DNA of 64,000 nt from Edwardiiplasma whartonense. GTDB lineage: Bacteria; Bacillota_I; Bacilli_A; Mycoplasmatales; Mycoplasmataceae. The position numbers were made by a program, and so were the translations under genes. The stretch lies in the NCBI RefSeq assembly GCF_023566315.1, contig NZ_JAKNSU010000001.1; one strand, written 5' to 3'. Position 1 is the first letter of the stretch; every line of letters starts with the position of its first letter. The notes beneath the pieces were generated by a model that made no database searches, had not been told where the DNA came from, and worked only from the letters and a program-made list of their open reading frames with translations. Shown here in pieces: positions 21,466 through 30,695 of this stretch.

Positions 21466-23466
21466 CTATTTCATTAATCCAGCTTCATATAAATCTTTGA
21501 AATGACCAGGTTGTTTTTTTAATTCTTCAAAACTACCCACTTGGGTAATTCCTTTTCCTGGAACTAACACAATAATTTGATCAGCATTCTTAATAGTTGA
21601 TAGTCTGTGAGCAATCGAAACTGTGGTACGATTTTGCATTAGCTTATTTAGTTGACCTTGAATTTCTTTTTCAACAATATTATCTAAAGCAGAAGTGGCT
21701 TCATCTAAAATTAATAATTCAGGATCTTTTAAAAACATTCGCGCAATTACCAAACGTTGTTTTTGTCCTCCAGATAACATAAATCCCCGTTCACCAAGAA
21801 TCGTGTCATACTTATCTGGTCAAGTTTGAATAATTCGGTCCAAATCAGCTTTTTTACATGCTTCTATTACTTGTTCGTTGGTTTTATCTGCAGTTCCATA
21901 GCGCACATTTTCTCAAATGTTTCCTAACAAAATTTGGGGTTCTTGTTCCACATAACCGACATGATCAAGATAACTTGATAAATGAATATCTTTTAAATTA
22001 ATATCATTATTAATTAAAACATCTCCATAGGTTGGATCATAAAAACGCAAAAGTAATTTAGAAATTGTTGATTTACCAGCTCCAGTTTCACCAACAAAAG
22101 CATATTTTTTTCCTTGTTCAAAAGTAAAGTCAGTTTTTGGCAAAATCACCTTAGTTGGTTTTTCAGGATAAGCAAAGACCACATCTTTAAAAAGAATATT
22201 CCCATTGATACTGTCAAGATAAATTCCTTCTTTATCCTGCAAGTGAGTATTAATATTTGATTTTGAATAAAGAATTTGCGCAGTTCTCTCTGCAGAAGTT
22301 GAAGCAATAATGATTCCTGATAGTACCCGAATTACTTGCATCAAAGGACCAATCATCACTGCTGAAATCAACAAGAAGGCAGGGAGTTTAGTAATTAATA
22401 AGGTTGTATCGTTTTTATAAATTATCGCTGCTGCGATAATTAACACAATCTGGATTGAAGAAATCCCAATAATTAAAATCGCAGTTAAAATCGCTTGAAG
22501 ATTAACCATTCGTTTGTATGCTGAAGCATACTCCTTGTGTTGATCGACAAAACCTTTTTTTTCGTATGCTTCAGTTCCAGAAGTTTTAATTAACTGCACA
22601 GTGCTAATGCGGTTGATAACTGTTCCATTAACCTTGGTGATTACATCACGAGCTTTAAACATCAGTTTTCTTAAACTACCAAAAATAGCTAACATTATTG
22701 CAATAATTAAAACAAACATTACAATAATTACTAAACTTAATTTTCAATCCATCACAAAGGCCATAATGATTGCAGCAATAGTGGTAAAGACCGCTGAAAG
22801 AAAAGCAGTTGGAATTGCTTGAGACTGATCACCAATAATTTGAGTATCAGAAACAACTTTGGTTAAAATATCACCAATTTTTTTATCAGAATAATAACTC
22901 ATATCCTGAGTTATTAGACGGGCAAAAGAACGATCTCGTAAATCAACTTCAATATATTTACCCAAAAAACCAGCAATCGCTGTTCCTGCAAAAGTAGTAG
23001 TAGCAACAATAAAGAGTAAAGCAATTTGCAAACCCATATACGCTTCTCAAGAAATATCTCAAATTGGTTTTAAATCACTAGATAACTGGTCATAAGGAAT
23101 TTGTTTAAACGTGTCAGAATTCTTCCAAATTACCACCTTAGTTAAATTATTGATGATATAAGGCCCAAAAGCAGAGGCCACTGAAGCAAGCAAAAGCAAA
23201 ATTAAGATAGCTAAACCATACGGTCACTTCTTAATAAAGTAAGTAGAAACTAACTTAAAAAACCCAATCTTAGGGGTTTCAATTACAGGTTCAATGTCTT
23301 CATCATCATCTCTTTGTTCCCTTCAGTTTTGAAAAAAACGGACAAGTCGAGTCTTTCAAGGAGTTTCAGGAGCGATTGAGTTATCAATTTTTCGGTTAAT
23401 AGAACCTTCTTCAGGATTGTCATTTTTTAGCAGTTTTTTGTCCTCGGAGCTTGGACTTTCTGACAT
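21466..23466 (-). CDS. ABC exporter half-transporter (first subunit)
   Basis: A 666-residue permease-ATPase fusion with a ~75-residue acidic cytoplasmic N-tail (MSESPSSEDKKLLKNDNPEE, then DDDEDIEPV), membrane domain, and nucleotide-binding domain: Walker A GETGAGKST, YVEQEPQIL, MLSGGQKQR, LLILDEATSALDN and SIAHRLSTI. Both half-transporters keep the catalytic Glu, so neither site looks degenerate. TGA codons read as Trp. The ATG has AAAGGAG 7 bases upstream and the gene has its own promoter, making it the first of a three-gene unit. Confidence 0.92.
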
Positions 23467-23497
23467 AATTATCTCCTTTCCTGAATGTATTTAAAAG

Positions 23498-23503
23498 ATT
23501 ATA
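23498..23503 (-). promoter_or_regulatory. -10 element for the ABC exporter operon
   Basis: Minus-strand TATAAT with an upstream TG (TGTTATAAT), an extended -10; no good -35 is visible. It lies 32 bases before the exporter ATG and just after the dprA terminator. Confidence 0.6.
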
Positions 23504-23512
23504 ACATTTAGA

Positions 23513-23543
23513 AAAACAAAAAAATAGTGAACAGTTTCACTAT
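23513..23543 (-). terminator. Terminator after dprA
   Basis: Stem ATAGTGAA/TTCACTAT (23524-23531, 23536-23543), 4-base loop, then seven T on the minus strand, 9 bases past the dprA stop. Confidence 0.88.
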
Positions 23544-23551
23544 CTCCATCT

Positions 23552-24274
23552 TTACAAATCTTTTAAAACATCACTTGAAGATTCGATCAACTTTGCTCCA
23601 AGTTTAATCAAAGTGTTGTTAGCACGGTTCTTTACATCAATACCTAAAGGTAAAACAAAAAGCGATCCATTCTCAGTTAAACCTTGTTCAATTATTGGAA
23701 TTAAAGGACTTTTTTTAGCAACCTCAATCACAACAGTTGCCGTAGCAAGAGTTACTAATAGTCGAGTTATAAAGGCTACCTGATTATTGTTTAAATTATA
23801 TCCTTCACTAATAATTAAACCATCACTGTTATCATGAACAGATGCGATTGTATCTGTAATCAGAATATAGTTTGAAGAAGTTTCTTGAATTAAACAGTTG
23901 ATATAACCAGACATCAGGTTTAAGTTTGCAAGTAAAAAAGTTTTATGTTCTTTTTTGAAATTATTCACCAATCGTTCAAAACTTTGTTGGTTACAATTTT
24001 CAATTTTATCTTCGTAAATAAAACTAAAAATTTTATAATAATTAACTAACAGGTCAATTTTGCCTTTATAAAAAAGGACAAAAGGTGGATGATGACTATT
24101 TTTCAAGTTAGTTGGATATAATGGATTGATAATTGTTAAATAGTCACAATTGATGCGTTGTTCAACTGATTCTAATTCTTGTTGACTAATCTTTTCTTTT
24201 TTATCCAAAGCTTCATAAATTTTATCCCACTCTCCGTGGTACTTTAAACTAAAGTATAAAAGAACTTTGTCCAT
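23552..24274 (-). CDS. dprA: Short DprA/Smf-like protein
   Basis: DprA loads RecA onto incoming single-stranded DNA in transformation. This 240-residue protein is shorter than usual DprA (~290-370). It keeps the entry motif YPTNLKNSHHPPFVLFYKG (Bacillus-type YP..L..i.dpP.vLy.kG) and the late motif PIIEQGLTENGSLFVLPLGI, but the Rossmann core is diverged: the VAIVGSR-type strand-turn is replaced by KIFSFIYEDK, and the GxARGID motif is not visible. It starts 2 bases after the ssb paralogue. Natural transformation in this lineage is unproven. Confidence 0.8.
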   Translation of the reverse strand: MDKVLLYFSLKYHGEWDKIYEALDKKEKISQQELESVEQRINCDYLTIINPLYPTNLKNSHHPPFVLFYKGKIDLLVNYYKIFSFIYEDKIENCNQQSFERLVNNFKKEHKTFLLANLNLMSGYINCLIQETSSNYILITDTIASVHDNSDGLIISEGYNLNNNQVAFITRLLVTLATATVVIEVAKKSPLIPIIEQGLTENGSLFVLPLGIDVKNRANNTLIKLGAKLIESSSDVLKDL

Positions 24275-24276
24275 TT

Positions 24277-24591
24277 CTATGCCAAATAAAAAACTTTATT
24301 AGCAATAATATCGTTGATTATAGTTTTAAAATCTTTGCCTGCATAGGAATTAACTCGGCCTTCAATGCCAATACATGCTTGATCGTGCAAAACAAACTCA
24401 TCAGTCAATTGAGTTGATCAAACCTTAACACTAATTAAATCATCATGATGTTCGTGCTCGTGTTTTTCTTTTGCTTTGTAAGGTTTAGGAACCTTTAAAA
24501 GAAACTTATAAAGACTTTTGTTACCATCAGGAGTGGTGTAAACAACTTCTGCATCTCCTTCTAAAGTTCCCATCATTATTACATTATTCAT
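24277..24591 (-). CDS. ssb: Small single-stranded DNA-binding protein paralogue
   Basis: A 104-residue OB-fold protein. The start MNNVIMMGTLEGDAEVVY resembles SSB (GRLt.dpE) and has GGAGG 7 bases upstream. The core contains SLYKFLLKVPKPY and ends GIEGRVNSYAGKDF. It lacks the long disordered C-tail of the main SSB, so it may not recruit the usual partners. A charged loop KEKHEHEHHDD (residues ~41-51) is unusual and could bind metal. A TGA is read as Trp at residue 58. Placed directly before dprA, it may act with it, as SsbB does in competent Firmicutes; inference. Confidence 0.8.
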
Positions 24592-24660
24592 ATTTTTTCC
24601 TCCGTTATAGAATAAGAAAAAAACCAAAACTTTTCTCATAAAGTTCTGGATTTTAATTAC

Positions 24661-25296
24661 TTATTTAGTTTTAATTGCTAAGAGATCTTTAATTGGTTTA
24701 TAAGTTCTTCGGTGCAAGTTGGTCACACCATTAGTCATTAATCCTTGTAAATGAGCTTTTGTTCCATAACCAACATTATGTAAAAAATTATAATCAGGAT
24801 ACTGAGAGTGATACTGATACATAATATGATCACGAGTAACTTTTGCTAAAATACTGGCTGCAGCAATCGATAAAGAAAGGTTATCACCCTTAATTATTTT
24901 TTGAGTTTTAATCGAAAAATCATGTGGTAATTGTTCTCCATCAATCAAAGCTAGAGTTGGTTGAACCTTTAAGTCAAGCAAAGTTGACTGCATTCCATAA
25001 ATACTTGCCTGCTTGGGATTTAATTTTTCAACCATACGCGTATCAATTACCACAATTGAATAGGCAATTGCCACTTTTTTAATCACTTTAAACTGCTTTT
25101 CACGCTGTTGAATTGTCATTTTTTTAGAATCTTTAATCAAAGAAGAAGAAAAGCTTGAGGGAAGAATTACACTAGCCACAACTAACGGACCCGCTCAAGC
25201 GCCCCTTCCAGCTTCATCACTACCTGCAATTATTAAATTATCTTTACGAAATTGTTGATCAAAGATTCAACCAAAATTATCACTCTGAACTGACAT
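24661..25296 (-). CDS. rnhB: Ribonuclease HII
   Basis: Removes RNA from RNA-DNA hybrids and misincorporated ribonucleotides. The 211-residue protein begins MSVQSDNFGWIF and has the DEAGRGAWAGPLVVA active-site motif (D and E; both Trp residues in this N-terminal part come from TGA), a second acid at LALIDGEQLP, and SIAAASILAKVTRD. The start overlaps the 3' end of rbgA by 17 bases, the usual Firmicute neighbour, so the genes are coupled. Confidence 0.95.
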
Positions 25297-26227
25297 CACT
25301 TTTGTTTTCTACTTGATCTGGTTCTTCTTTATTAGGATTAACTTCTAATTGAGCAATTAATTCAGGAGTTTCATAACTAATTCGCCCCAATTTTCCGTTT
25401 TGAACGTCGCGTAAGAAGGTTTTCATTACCCGTTCAACATCATAAACATCTTCTAAAAGCACTCATTTATTCTTTTTAGCAATTTTTTCAAAAATTCGGT
25501 AAGTATCTTTAATTTCAATTGGTGGTAAAAAGTTTAACCTAGTTTGATAAACTTCTTTGACCTTATCAGGATAATTATTAAAAACATAACGCATTGCTCG
25601 AGCAGCCATTCTTTCACGAGGAAAGACATCTTCTTTCACAGCATTAATTAAAACTAAGTTAGTAGCAATCGATTCATTAGGAATCTTAGAGGGCATAATT
25701 CCTGGTGTATCAATTAAAGTGATATTTTTAGTTAAAACAATCCGTTGTAATCCTCTGGTTAAACCTGGTTTATTTCCCGCCTTTACCCGTTTATCTTTAA
25801 CGATCTTGTTAATAAAAGTTGATTTTCCCACATTTGGTAAACCGATAATCAATGCATTTAACTGCGGATTAACAATTCCTTTTTGATGTTGCTTTTTTCT
25901 AGTTTTGGCAGTCACTTGGTTAATTATTCCCACTAACTGATCAGTCAAATTCTGACTAGTTTTTTCCACTAAAAGAAAAGAATCGCCCTGCTCTTGAAAA
26001 TGTTCCATTCACTCTTTAGTAGCCAGGGGGTTTGCCAAGTCAATTTTACTAATAACATAAACCACAACCTTATTTTTTAACAAGTTTCTAAATAAGGGAT
26101 TTTGTGAAGAATAAGGTGCTCGAGCATCAATCACTTCAACAACAACATCAACAACGGTAATTAATTGTTCGATTTCTTTCAAGGTTTTATTCATATGACC
26201 AGGAAATCAGTTTTGTGCACCACTCAT
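25280..26227 (-). CDS. rbgA: Ribosome biogenesis GTPase RbgA (YlqF)
   Basis: GTPase needed for a late step of 50S assembly. The 315-residue protein starts MSGAQNWFPGHMNKT, the family N-terminus, after AAAGGAG. The G motifs are circularly permuted, with G4 (SKIDLA, residue ~60) before G1 (GLPNVGKSTF) and G3 (DTPG). The C-terminal helical ANTAR-like domain is present and ends in an acidic tail. TGA codons at 26009 and 25463 read as Trp. It lies between the rplS terminator and rnhB. Confidence 0.95.
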
Positions 26228-26279
26228 CAAAATCACTCCTTTAAACTTCCTAAATTATACTATATTTAGTTTTTATATT

Positions 26280-26310
26280 TAGAAAAGAAAAGAACCATTA
26301 AAATGGTTCT
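26280..26310 (-). terminator. Terminator after rplS
   Basis: Stem AGAACCATT (26291-26299) and AATGGTTCT (26302-26310), then TTTCTTTTC on the minus strand, 8 bases past the rplS stop. It ends the rpsP-rimM-trmD-rplS operon. Confidence 0.88.
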
Positions 26311-26317
26311 AATTGTT

Positions 26318-26713
26318 TTATTTAGTTGAAGGTTCTGGTTTTTTGGTTGGTAAAACCTCTTTAATTCGAGCAGCTTTACCTTTCAACTTACGAATGTAGT
26401 AAATTCTTGATCGACGAACACGTCCACGTTTAACTACTCTAACTTCATCAATAATTGGTGAATGTAAGGGGAAGGTTCTTTCCACAAACACACCATTAGA
26501 TATTTTTCGAACAGTTACTGAATAACTAATCCCTGATCCTTGGGTTTTAATTACCAATCCTTCAAAAGATTGAATTCGGTATTTTTCCCCTTCTTTAATT
26601 TTGACATCAACACAAATAGTATCTCCAGAATTAAAGTCTGGTAAATCATCACGTAATTGATTATTTACAAGATCATAGTTTGATTGCATCGTTTTAGTTT
26701 TGATTGAACTCAT
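26318..26713 (-). CDS. rplS: 50S ribosomal protein L19
   Basis: 131-residue ribosomal protein near the 30S-50S interface. Family motifs FNSGDTICVDVKIKEG, FEGLVIKTQGSGISYSVTVRK, VERTFPLHSP and RRSRIYYIRKLKGKAARIKE are all present. The ATG is preceded by AAAGGAG. The start lies next to the trmD stop, so it is coupled in the rpsP operon. Confidence 0.97.
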   Translation of the reverse strand: MSSIKTKTMQSNYDLVNNQLRDDLPDFNSGDTICVDVKIKEGEKYRIQSFEGLVIKTQGSGISYSVTVRKISNGVFVERTFPLHSPIIDEVRVVKRGRVRRSRIYYIRKLKGKAARIKEVLPTKKPEPSTK

Positions 26714-26714
26714 A

Positions 26715-27443
26715 TTATTTTGCTCCTTTCGTTTTTAACTCTTTTAAAATCTTTAATTGGTCTTTAGATAATTTAACTTCATTGATTAAATCAGGTCGCT
26801 TGGTATAGGTGTTATATAGCTGACTGAATTCACGAAATTCTTTAATTTTTTGATGATGACCACTGACTAACACTTCTGGGACTGGTTTATCTTTTCAAAC
26901 CAATGGTTTGGTATAAACATCGTAGTCTAATAAATCATTTTCAAAACTATCGTTAAGATGAGATTCAACTTGAATCACATCAGGAATAACTCTAGTAATT
27001 GAATCTAATAAGACTAAACTTGCAATCTCTCCACCAGTCATCACATAATCACCAATTGATATTTCTGCATCAACATAGTTTAAGATTCGCGCATCAATTC
27101 CTTCGTAGTGTCCACAAATAATAATCAAGTGTTGATAACTCTTCGCATAATTGCGAGCAGTTGTTTGGGTTCAAGTTTGTCCCTGTGCAGAAGTCAAAAC
27201 AACATAACTTTCAGGAGTCTTAACCTTTTGAATTGCTTCATAAACTGGAGGAGCCATCATGACCATTCCCGCTCCACCACCATATTGATAATCATCAACT
27301 TGGTGGTGTTTTGAAGTAGCAAAATCCCGAATATCAATCACTTCAACTTCAATTAACCGACTCTTAATCGCACGACTAATAATTGATTGGTCAATATAAG
27401 TCTTAATAACTTCTGGAAATAAGGTAAGAATTGAAAACTTCAT
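26715..27443 (-). CDS. trmD: tRNA (guanine-N1)-methyltransferase TrmD
   Basis: Methylates G37 of tRNAs with SAM to prevent frameshifting. The 242-residue SPOUT protein begins MKFSILTLFPEV and has the DDYQYGGGAGMVM loop, the trefoil-knot cofactor site IIICGHYEGIDARI and EISIGDYVMTGGE. Two TGA codons read as Trp. The start adjoins the rimM stop (TAAATG) and the stop falls in the rplS ribosome binding region, so translation is tightly coupled. Confidence 0.97.
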
Positions 27444-27956
27444 TTAAATTAACCTCTCCAAGTGTTGAACATAAATCTTTTGCTCATTGTCATCAATATT
27501 AACAACATACTCTGCCACATTAGGAATTCAAACTTCTTGGTTATCTCAAAAAAATTGAAACAAATCATAAAGCCCATTATTCATCACTGCACTAACCTTA
27601 ACATTCACTTGATGATTATCTAATTTAAAAACAATTTCATAACTCAAATAATCAGGAGTTGATGTAAACAAATTATCTGTTTTTAAACTATAAATATCAG
27701 CATTTTTTAAGCGTTCTGCACTTGATAAAGAATCAATATCTCTAAACTTTATTACCAAAAGATTGACTTGCGATTGTGAATAACTCTCAATCCTTAATGG
27801 TTGCATAATCCTATACTCATCTTCATAAAAGAAGAAGTGAGTGGCTAATTGTTCATCAACAAGAATTAAGTTCTTCGCTAATAAAACTTTAATACTACCC
27901 TTTCGACCAAAAGTATTGACAACATTACCAATTTTAATTAATGATTCTAAATTCAT
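27444..27956 (-). CDS. rimM: Ribosome maturation factor RimM
   Basis: 30S maturation factor that binds S19. The 170-residue protein has the N-terminal RimM barrel (IKIGNVVNTFGRKGSIKV) and the C-terminal PRC-barrel (YDLFQFFWDNQEVWIPNV, first Trp from TGA). ATG 27956 is chosen because AAGG lies 6 bases upstream. Second gene of the rpsP-rimM-trmD-rplS operon. Confidence 0.94.
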
Positions 27957-27970
27957 CAAAGACCTTATTT

Positions 27971-28249
27971 TTATTTAGAAGCTTTTTTTGCTTCTAATTT
28001 TTGGTTATGTAATTCTGTCATAATACCTTCTTTAGAAAAAAGACTTCTGACAGTATCTGTTGGTTGAGCACCATTTTGTAATCATTTTAAAGCTAACTCT
28101 TTATCAATTTTCACATCATCTTTTAACGGATCAAAAGTGCCAATTAATTCAATATATTTACCGTTACGATTCACTCTTGAATCAGCAGCAACAATTCTGT
28201 AAAAAGGAACTTGTTTCTTACCAATTCTTTTTAATCTCAGTTTAACCAT
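27971..28249 (-). CDS. rpsP: 30S ribosomal protein S16
   Basis: 92-residue S16, first gene of its operon. Motifs MVKLRLKRIGKKQVPFYRIV, then ADSRVNRNGKYIELIGTFDP and LQNGAQPTDTVRSL, are typical. One TGA gives Trp (ALKWLQNG). The ATG has GGGAGG 5 bases upstream, with a near-consensus promoter before it. Confidence 0.97.
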
Positions 28250-28278
28250 TTTTACCTCCCTAAATAAAATTCATACTC

Positions 28279-28307
28279 ATTTTATAAGGTTTTAAAGATG
28301 GTGTCAA
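28279..28307 (-). promoter_or_regulatory. Promoter of rpsP-rimM-trmD-rplS
   Basis: Minus-strand -35 TTGACA (28302-28307), 17-base spacer, -10 TAAAAT (28279-28284). This is among the best promoter matches in the window, as expected for a ribosomal protein operon. Confidence 0.88.
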
Positions 28308-28370
28308 GTATTTTTACTTAACAGGATAATTAGAAAATAAAGTCTGATTTTTTAAAACTTTCAAAGAAAA

Positions 28371-28835
28371 TTATTTATGATACTGTTCATGACCAATAAT
28401 CTTTAAAGCACGATAAATTTGTTCAGCAAGAATGAGACGAAACAATTGATGAGGAAAGGTAATTTTGCCAAAACTTATTCGCGGATAATTCATCTTAAAT
28501 GCTTGATCATAACCATCAGAAGGACCGATTACTAGTAACAACTTACCAGTTTTTAAATCCTTATTCTTAGCAATTGCCTGAGCAAACTCTTCACTACTAA
28601 GCATAGGAGCATCAACATCTAATAAAATAACTTCATAATCAGAAAACTTGTTAATTTTTTCTTGAAGTAAATTAGAATTAACTTCTAAATTAACCTTTGT
28701 CTCTGCTTGATAGTTTTCTTTTAATTCAATCACTTCAAAGTTAATTTTCTTTTGAATTTTTGCTTGATAAAAATCAAACAACTGCTGAAACAAACGATTA
28801 TCAAGTTTACCAAAACACAAAATTTTAATAAACAT
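28371..28835 (-). CDS. rlmH: 23S rRNA pseudouridine-1915 N3-methyltransferase RlmH
   Basis: SPOUT methyltransferase for helix 69 of 23S rRNA. The 154-residue protein starts MFIKILCFGKLD and has the knot region LLLVIGPSDGYDQ (Asn/Gly-rich SAM site) and the C-terminal FPHQLFRLILAEQIYRA, then HEQYHK, closely matching the family end. It shares one base with the ffh stop (TAATG). Confidence 0.95.
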   Translation of the reverse strand: MFIKILCFGKLDNRLFQQLFDFYQAKIQKKINFEVIELKENYQAETKVNLEVNSNLLQEKINKFSDYEVILLDVDAPMLSSEEFAQAIAKNKDLKTGKLLLVIGPSDGYDQAFKMNYPRISFGKITFPHQLFRLILAEQIYRALKIIGHEQYHK

Positions 28836-30190
28836 TAAAAACCAAAAGGTAGGTTACCCTTACCAAAAGCGCCCATACCGCCCTTCTTAAATTGTTTGGT
28901 TAACTGTAAAACTTGTTTCTTACCTTTATCAAAATTATTCAAAAGTTCGTTAAGTTCTTTTTCGTTACGACCAGATCCTTTAATAATCCGTTGTTTTCGC
29001 GAAATTGATTTTAATAACTTCGGTTCACGACGTTCTTTAATTGTCATCGAATCCATTAAAATAGTAAAAATAACCAATCTTCGTTGCGCTTCTTCGATTT
29101 GCTGATCGTTAATCTTACCATTTAAACCAGGAATCATTTTCATAATTCCTGATAAGTTACCAATTTTAGCAGTTTGAGCAAGTTGATTTCGTAAATCTTC
29201 TAAGTCATATTGACCCATAAACATTCTTTTCATTGTTTTTTCAATCGAACGTTCATCAATGTTTTCAATTGCCCTTTCAAATAAAGTTTCAATATCACCC
29301 ATTCCCAAAAGACGGTCAGCCATTCGTTTTGGATAGAAAGGCGATAACGCGTTAAGTTTTTCTCCTTCACCGATGAATTTAATTGGTAACTTAGTCATAT
29401 AAGCAATTGAAAGCGTGGCTCCCCCGCGAGCATCACCATCTAATTTAGTAATAATTACTCCGCTTAATTTCAAAAGTTCATTAAACGCGTTAGTAACATC
29501 AATAATTTCTTGACCAATCATGCCATCAACAACTAACAAAATTTCTGATGGAAACGTAGTTTTTCTTAACTGATTTAATTCATCCATCAATTCCTTGTCG
29601 ATTTGTAATCGACCAGCTGTATCAAGAATCACCACATCATAATTATTTTCTTCAGCATAAATTAAAGCTTGCTTAGCGGTTTTAACTGGATCTTGTTTAC
29701 CTTGTTCAAAAACAGGAATGTTTGTTTGTAATCCTAATTCTTTTAATTGATCAATTGCTCCGGGACGATAAATATCCAACCCTACCAACAAAGGTTTCTT
29801 ACCTTGCTTTTTTGTCAATAAATAAGCAAGTTTATTTGCCGTAGTAGTTTTTCCTGAACCTTGCAATCCAACCATCATAATCACTGATGGTTTGTGGTTT
29901 AATTCCAGAGGTTGGTTTTCTTTACCCAAAATCTGTTGCAACTCATCATGAACAACCTTGATTAGTTGTTGTTGAGCATTGACACCTTCTTCAATATAAC
30001 CTCCAACAACTTTTGCTTGAATTTTGCTAATTAATTCCTTAACTACTTCATTATTCACGTCAGCCTCTAATAAAGCTAACCGAATTTCAGTTAAAGTATC
30101 TTTAATATTTTCTTCGCTTAGAGTAGCTTGATTCACTTTCTTCTCTAAACTTTTTTTCATTCTTTTTGCTAAGAAATCACCAAATGCCAT
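28835..30190 (-). CDS. ffh: Signal recognition particle protein Ffh
   Basis: GTPase subunit of the SRP that targets membrane proteins with the 4.5S-type RNA. The 451-residue protein has an N domain (DTLTEIRLALLEADVN), a G domain with GLQGSGKTTTANK, LDTAGRLQID and TKLDGDARGG, and an M domain with the RNA-binding helix (SISRKQRIIKGSGR) and a short Met/Gly tail (KKGGMGAFGKGN). No TGA occurs. It heads the ffh-rlmH pair and precedes rpsP, as in many Firmicutes. Confidence 0.97.
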   Translation of the reverse strand: MAFGDFLAKRMKKSLEKKVNQATLSEENIKDTLTEIRLALLEADVNNEVVKELISKIQAKVVGGYIEEGVNAQQQLIKVVHDELQQILGKENQPLELNHKPSVIMMVGLQGSGKTTTANKLAYLLTKKQGKKPLLVGLDIYRPGAIDQLKELGLQTNIPVFEQGKQDPVKTAKQALIYAEENNYDVVILDTAGRLQIDKELMDELNQLRKTTFPSEILLVVDGMIGQEIIDVTNAFNELLKLSGVIITKLDGDARGGATLSIAYMTKLPIKFIGEGEKLNALSPFYPKRMADRLLGMGDIETLFERAIENIDERSIEKTMKRMFMGQYDLEDLRNQLAQTAKIGNLSGIMKMIPGLNGKINDQQIEEAQRRLVIFTILMDSMTIKERREPKLLKSISRKQRIIKGSGRNEKELNELLNNFDKGKKQVLQLTKQFKKGGMGAFGKGNLPFGF

Positions 30191-30192
30191 TT

Positions 30193-30627
30193 TTATTTCT
30201 CCTTTAAATTATTATTTTGTAGGTTTAAGGTTCAACTTTGAATTGCTGTCACGAGTTTTTTCCCAAACTTTTGCGCTTTAACTGAAGAAATTCCTTCAAT
30301 CAATAACTCGGTGTTAACACTATAAAAACTCACAACCAATTTCCCGATTTGTTTGTCAGTGATTAATTTAAGATCAGCAATATCTTCCAAACCAATTCTT
30401 TTAACCTTACTCCCCAAAGCATTCATCCGACTAACCAAGAAAAGACGAGAAGTTGAACAAGCAACTAGATTTAATTGTCCTTCAACTAAACAAACAATTG
30501 CACTAAGCAATTGTTCACGATCAAAAAGATAATTTTCCAATACTTGAAATTCACTTTTTTCACTCAATTCTTGTCCTAGACCATCCACAACAGCAATTTG
30601 TTCTTGCAAGTTTTCACCAGTTTGCAT
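30193..30627 (-). CDS. Bacterial PH-domain protein
   Basis: A ~144-residue cytoplasmic protein. The central ~90 residues (LVACSTSRLFLVSRMNALG, then IGLEDIADLKL and VVSFYSVNTELLIEGI) look like a bacterial pleckstrin-homology domain of the YokE/bPH type. A TGA reads as Trp near the end (AIQSWTLN). The start is uncertain: ATG 30627 or GTG 30642. Neither has a strong ribosome binding site, and a TATAAA lies so close that the message may have almost no leader. It ends just before ffh. Function unknown. Confidence 0.7.
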
Positions 30628-30695
30628 TCTTGTTAAAACCACTTTCTTTTATAATTTTAATACATTCTAGTTAATAAAAAAATAAAGCAGTTTTG

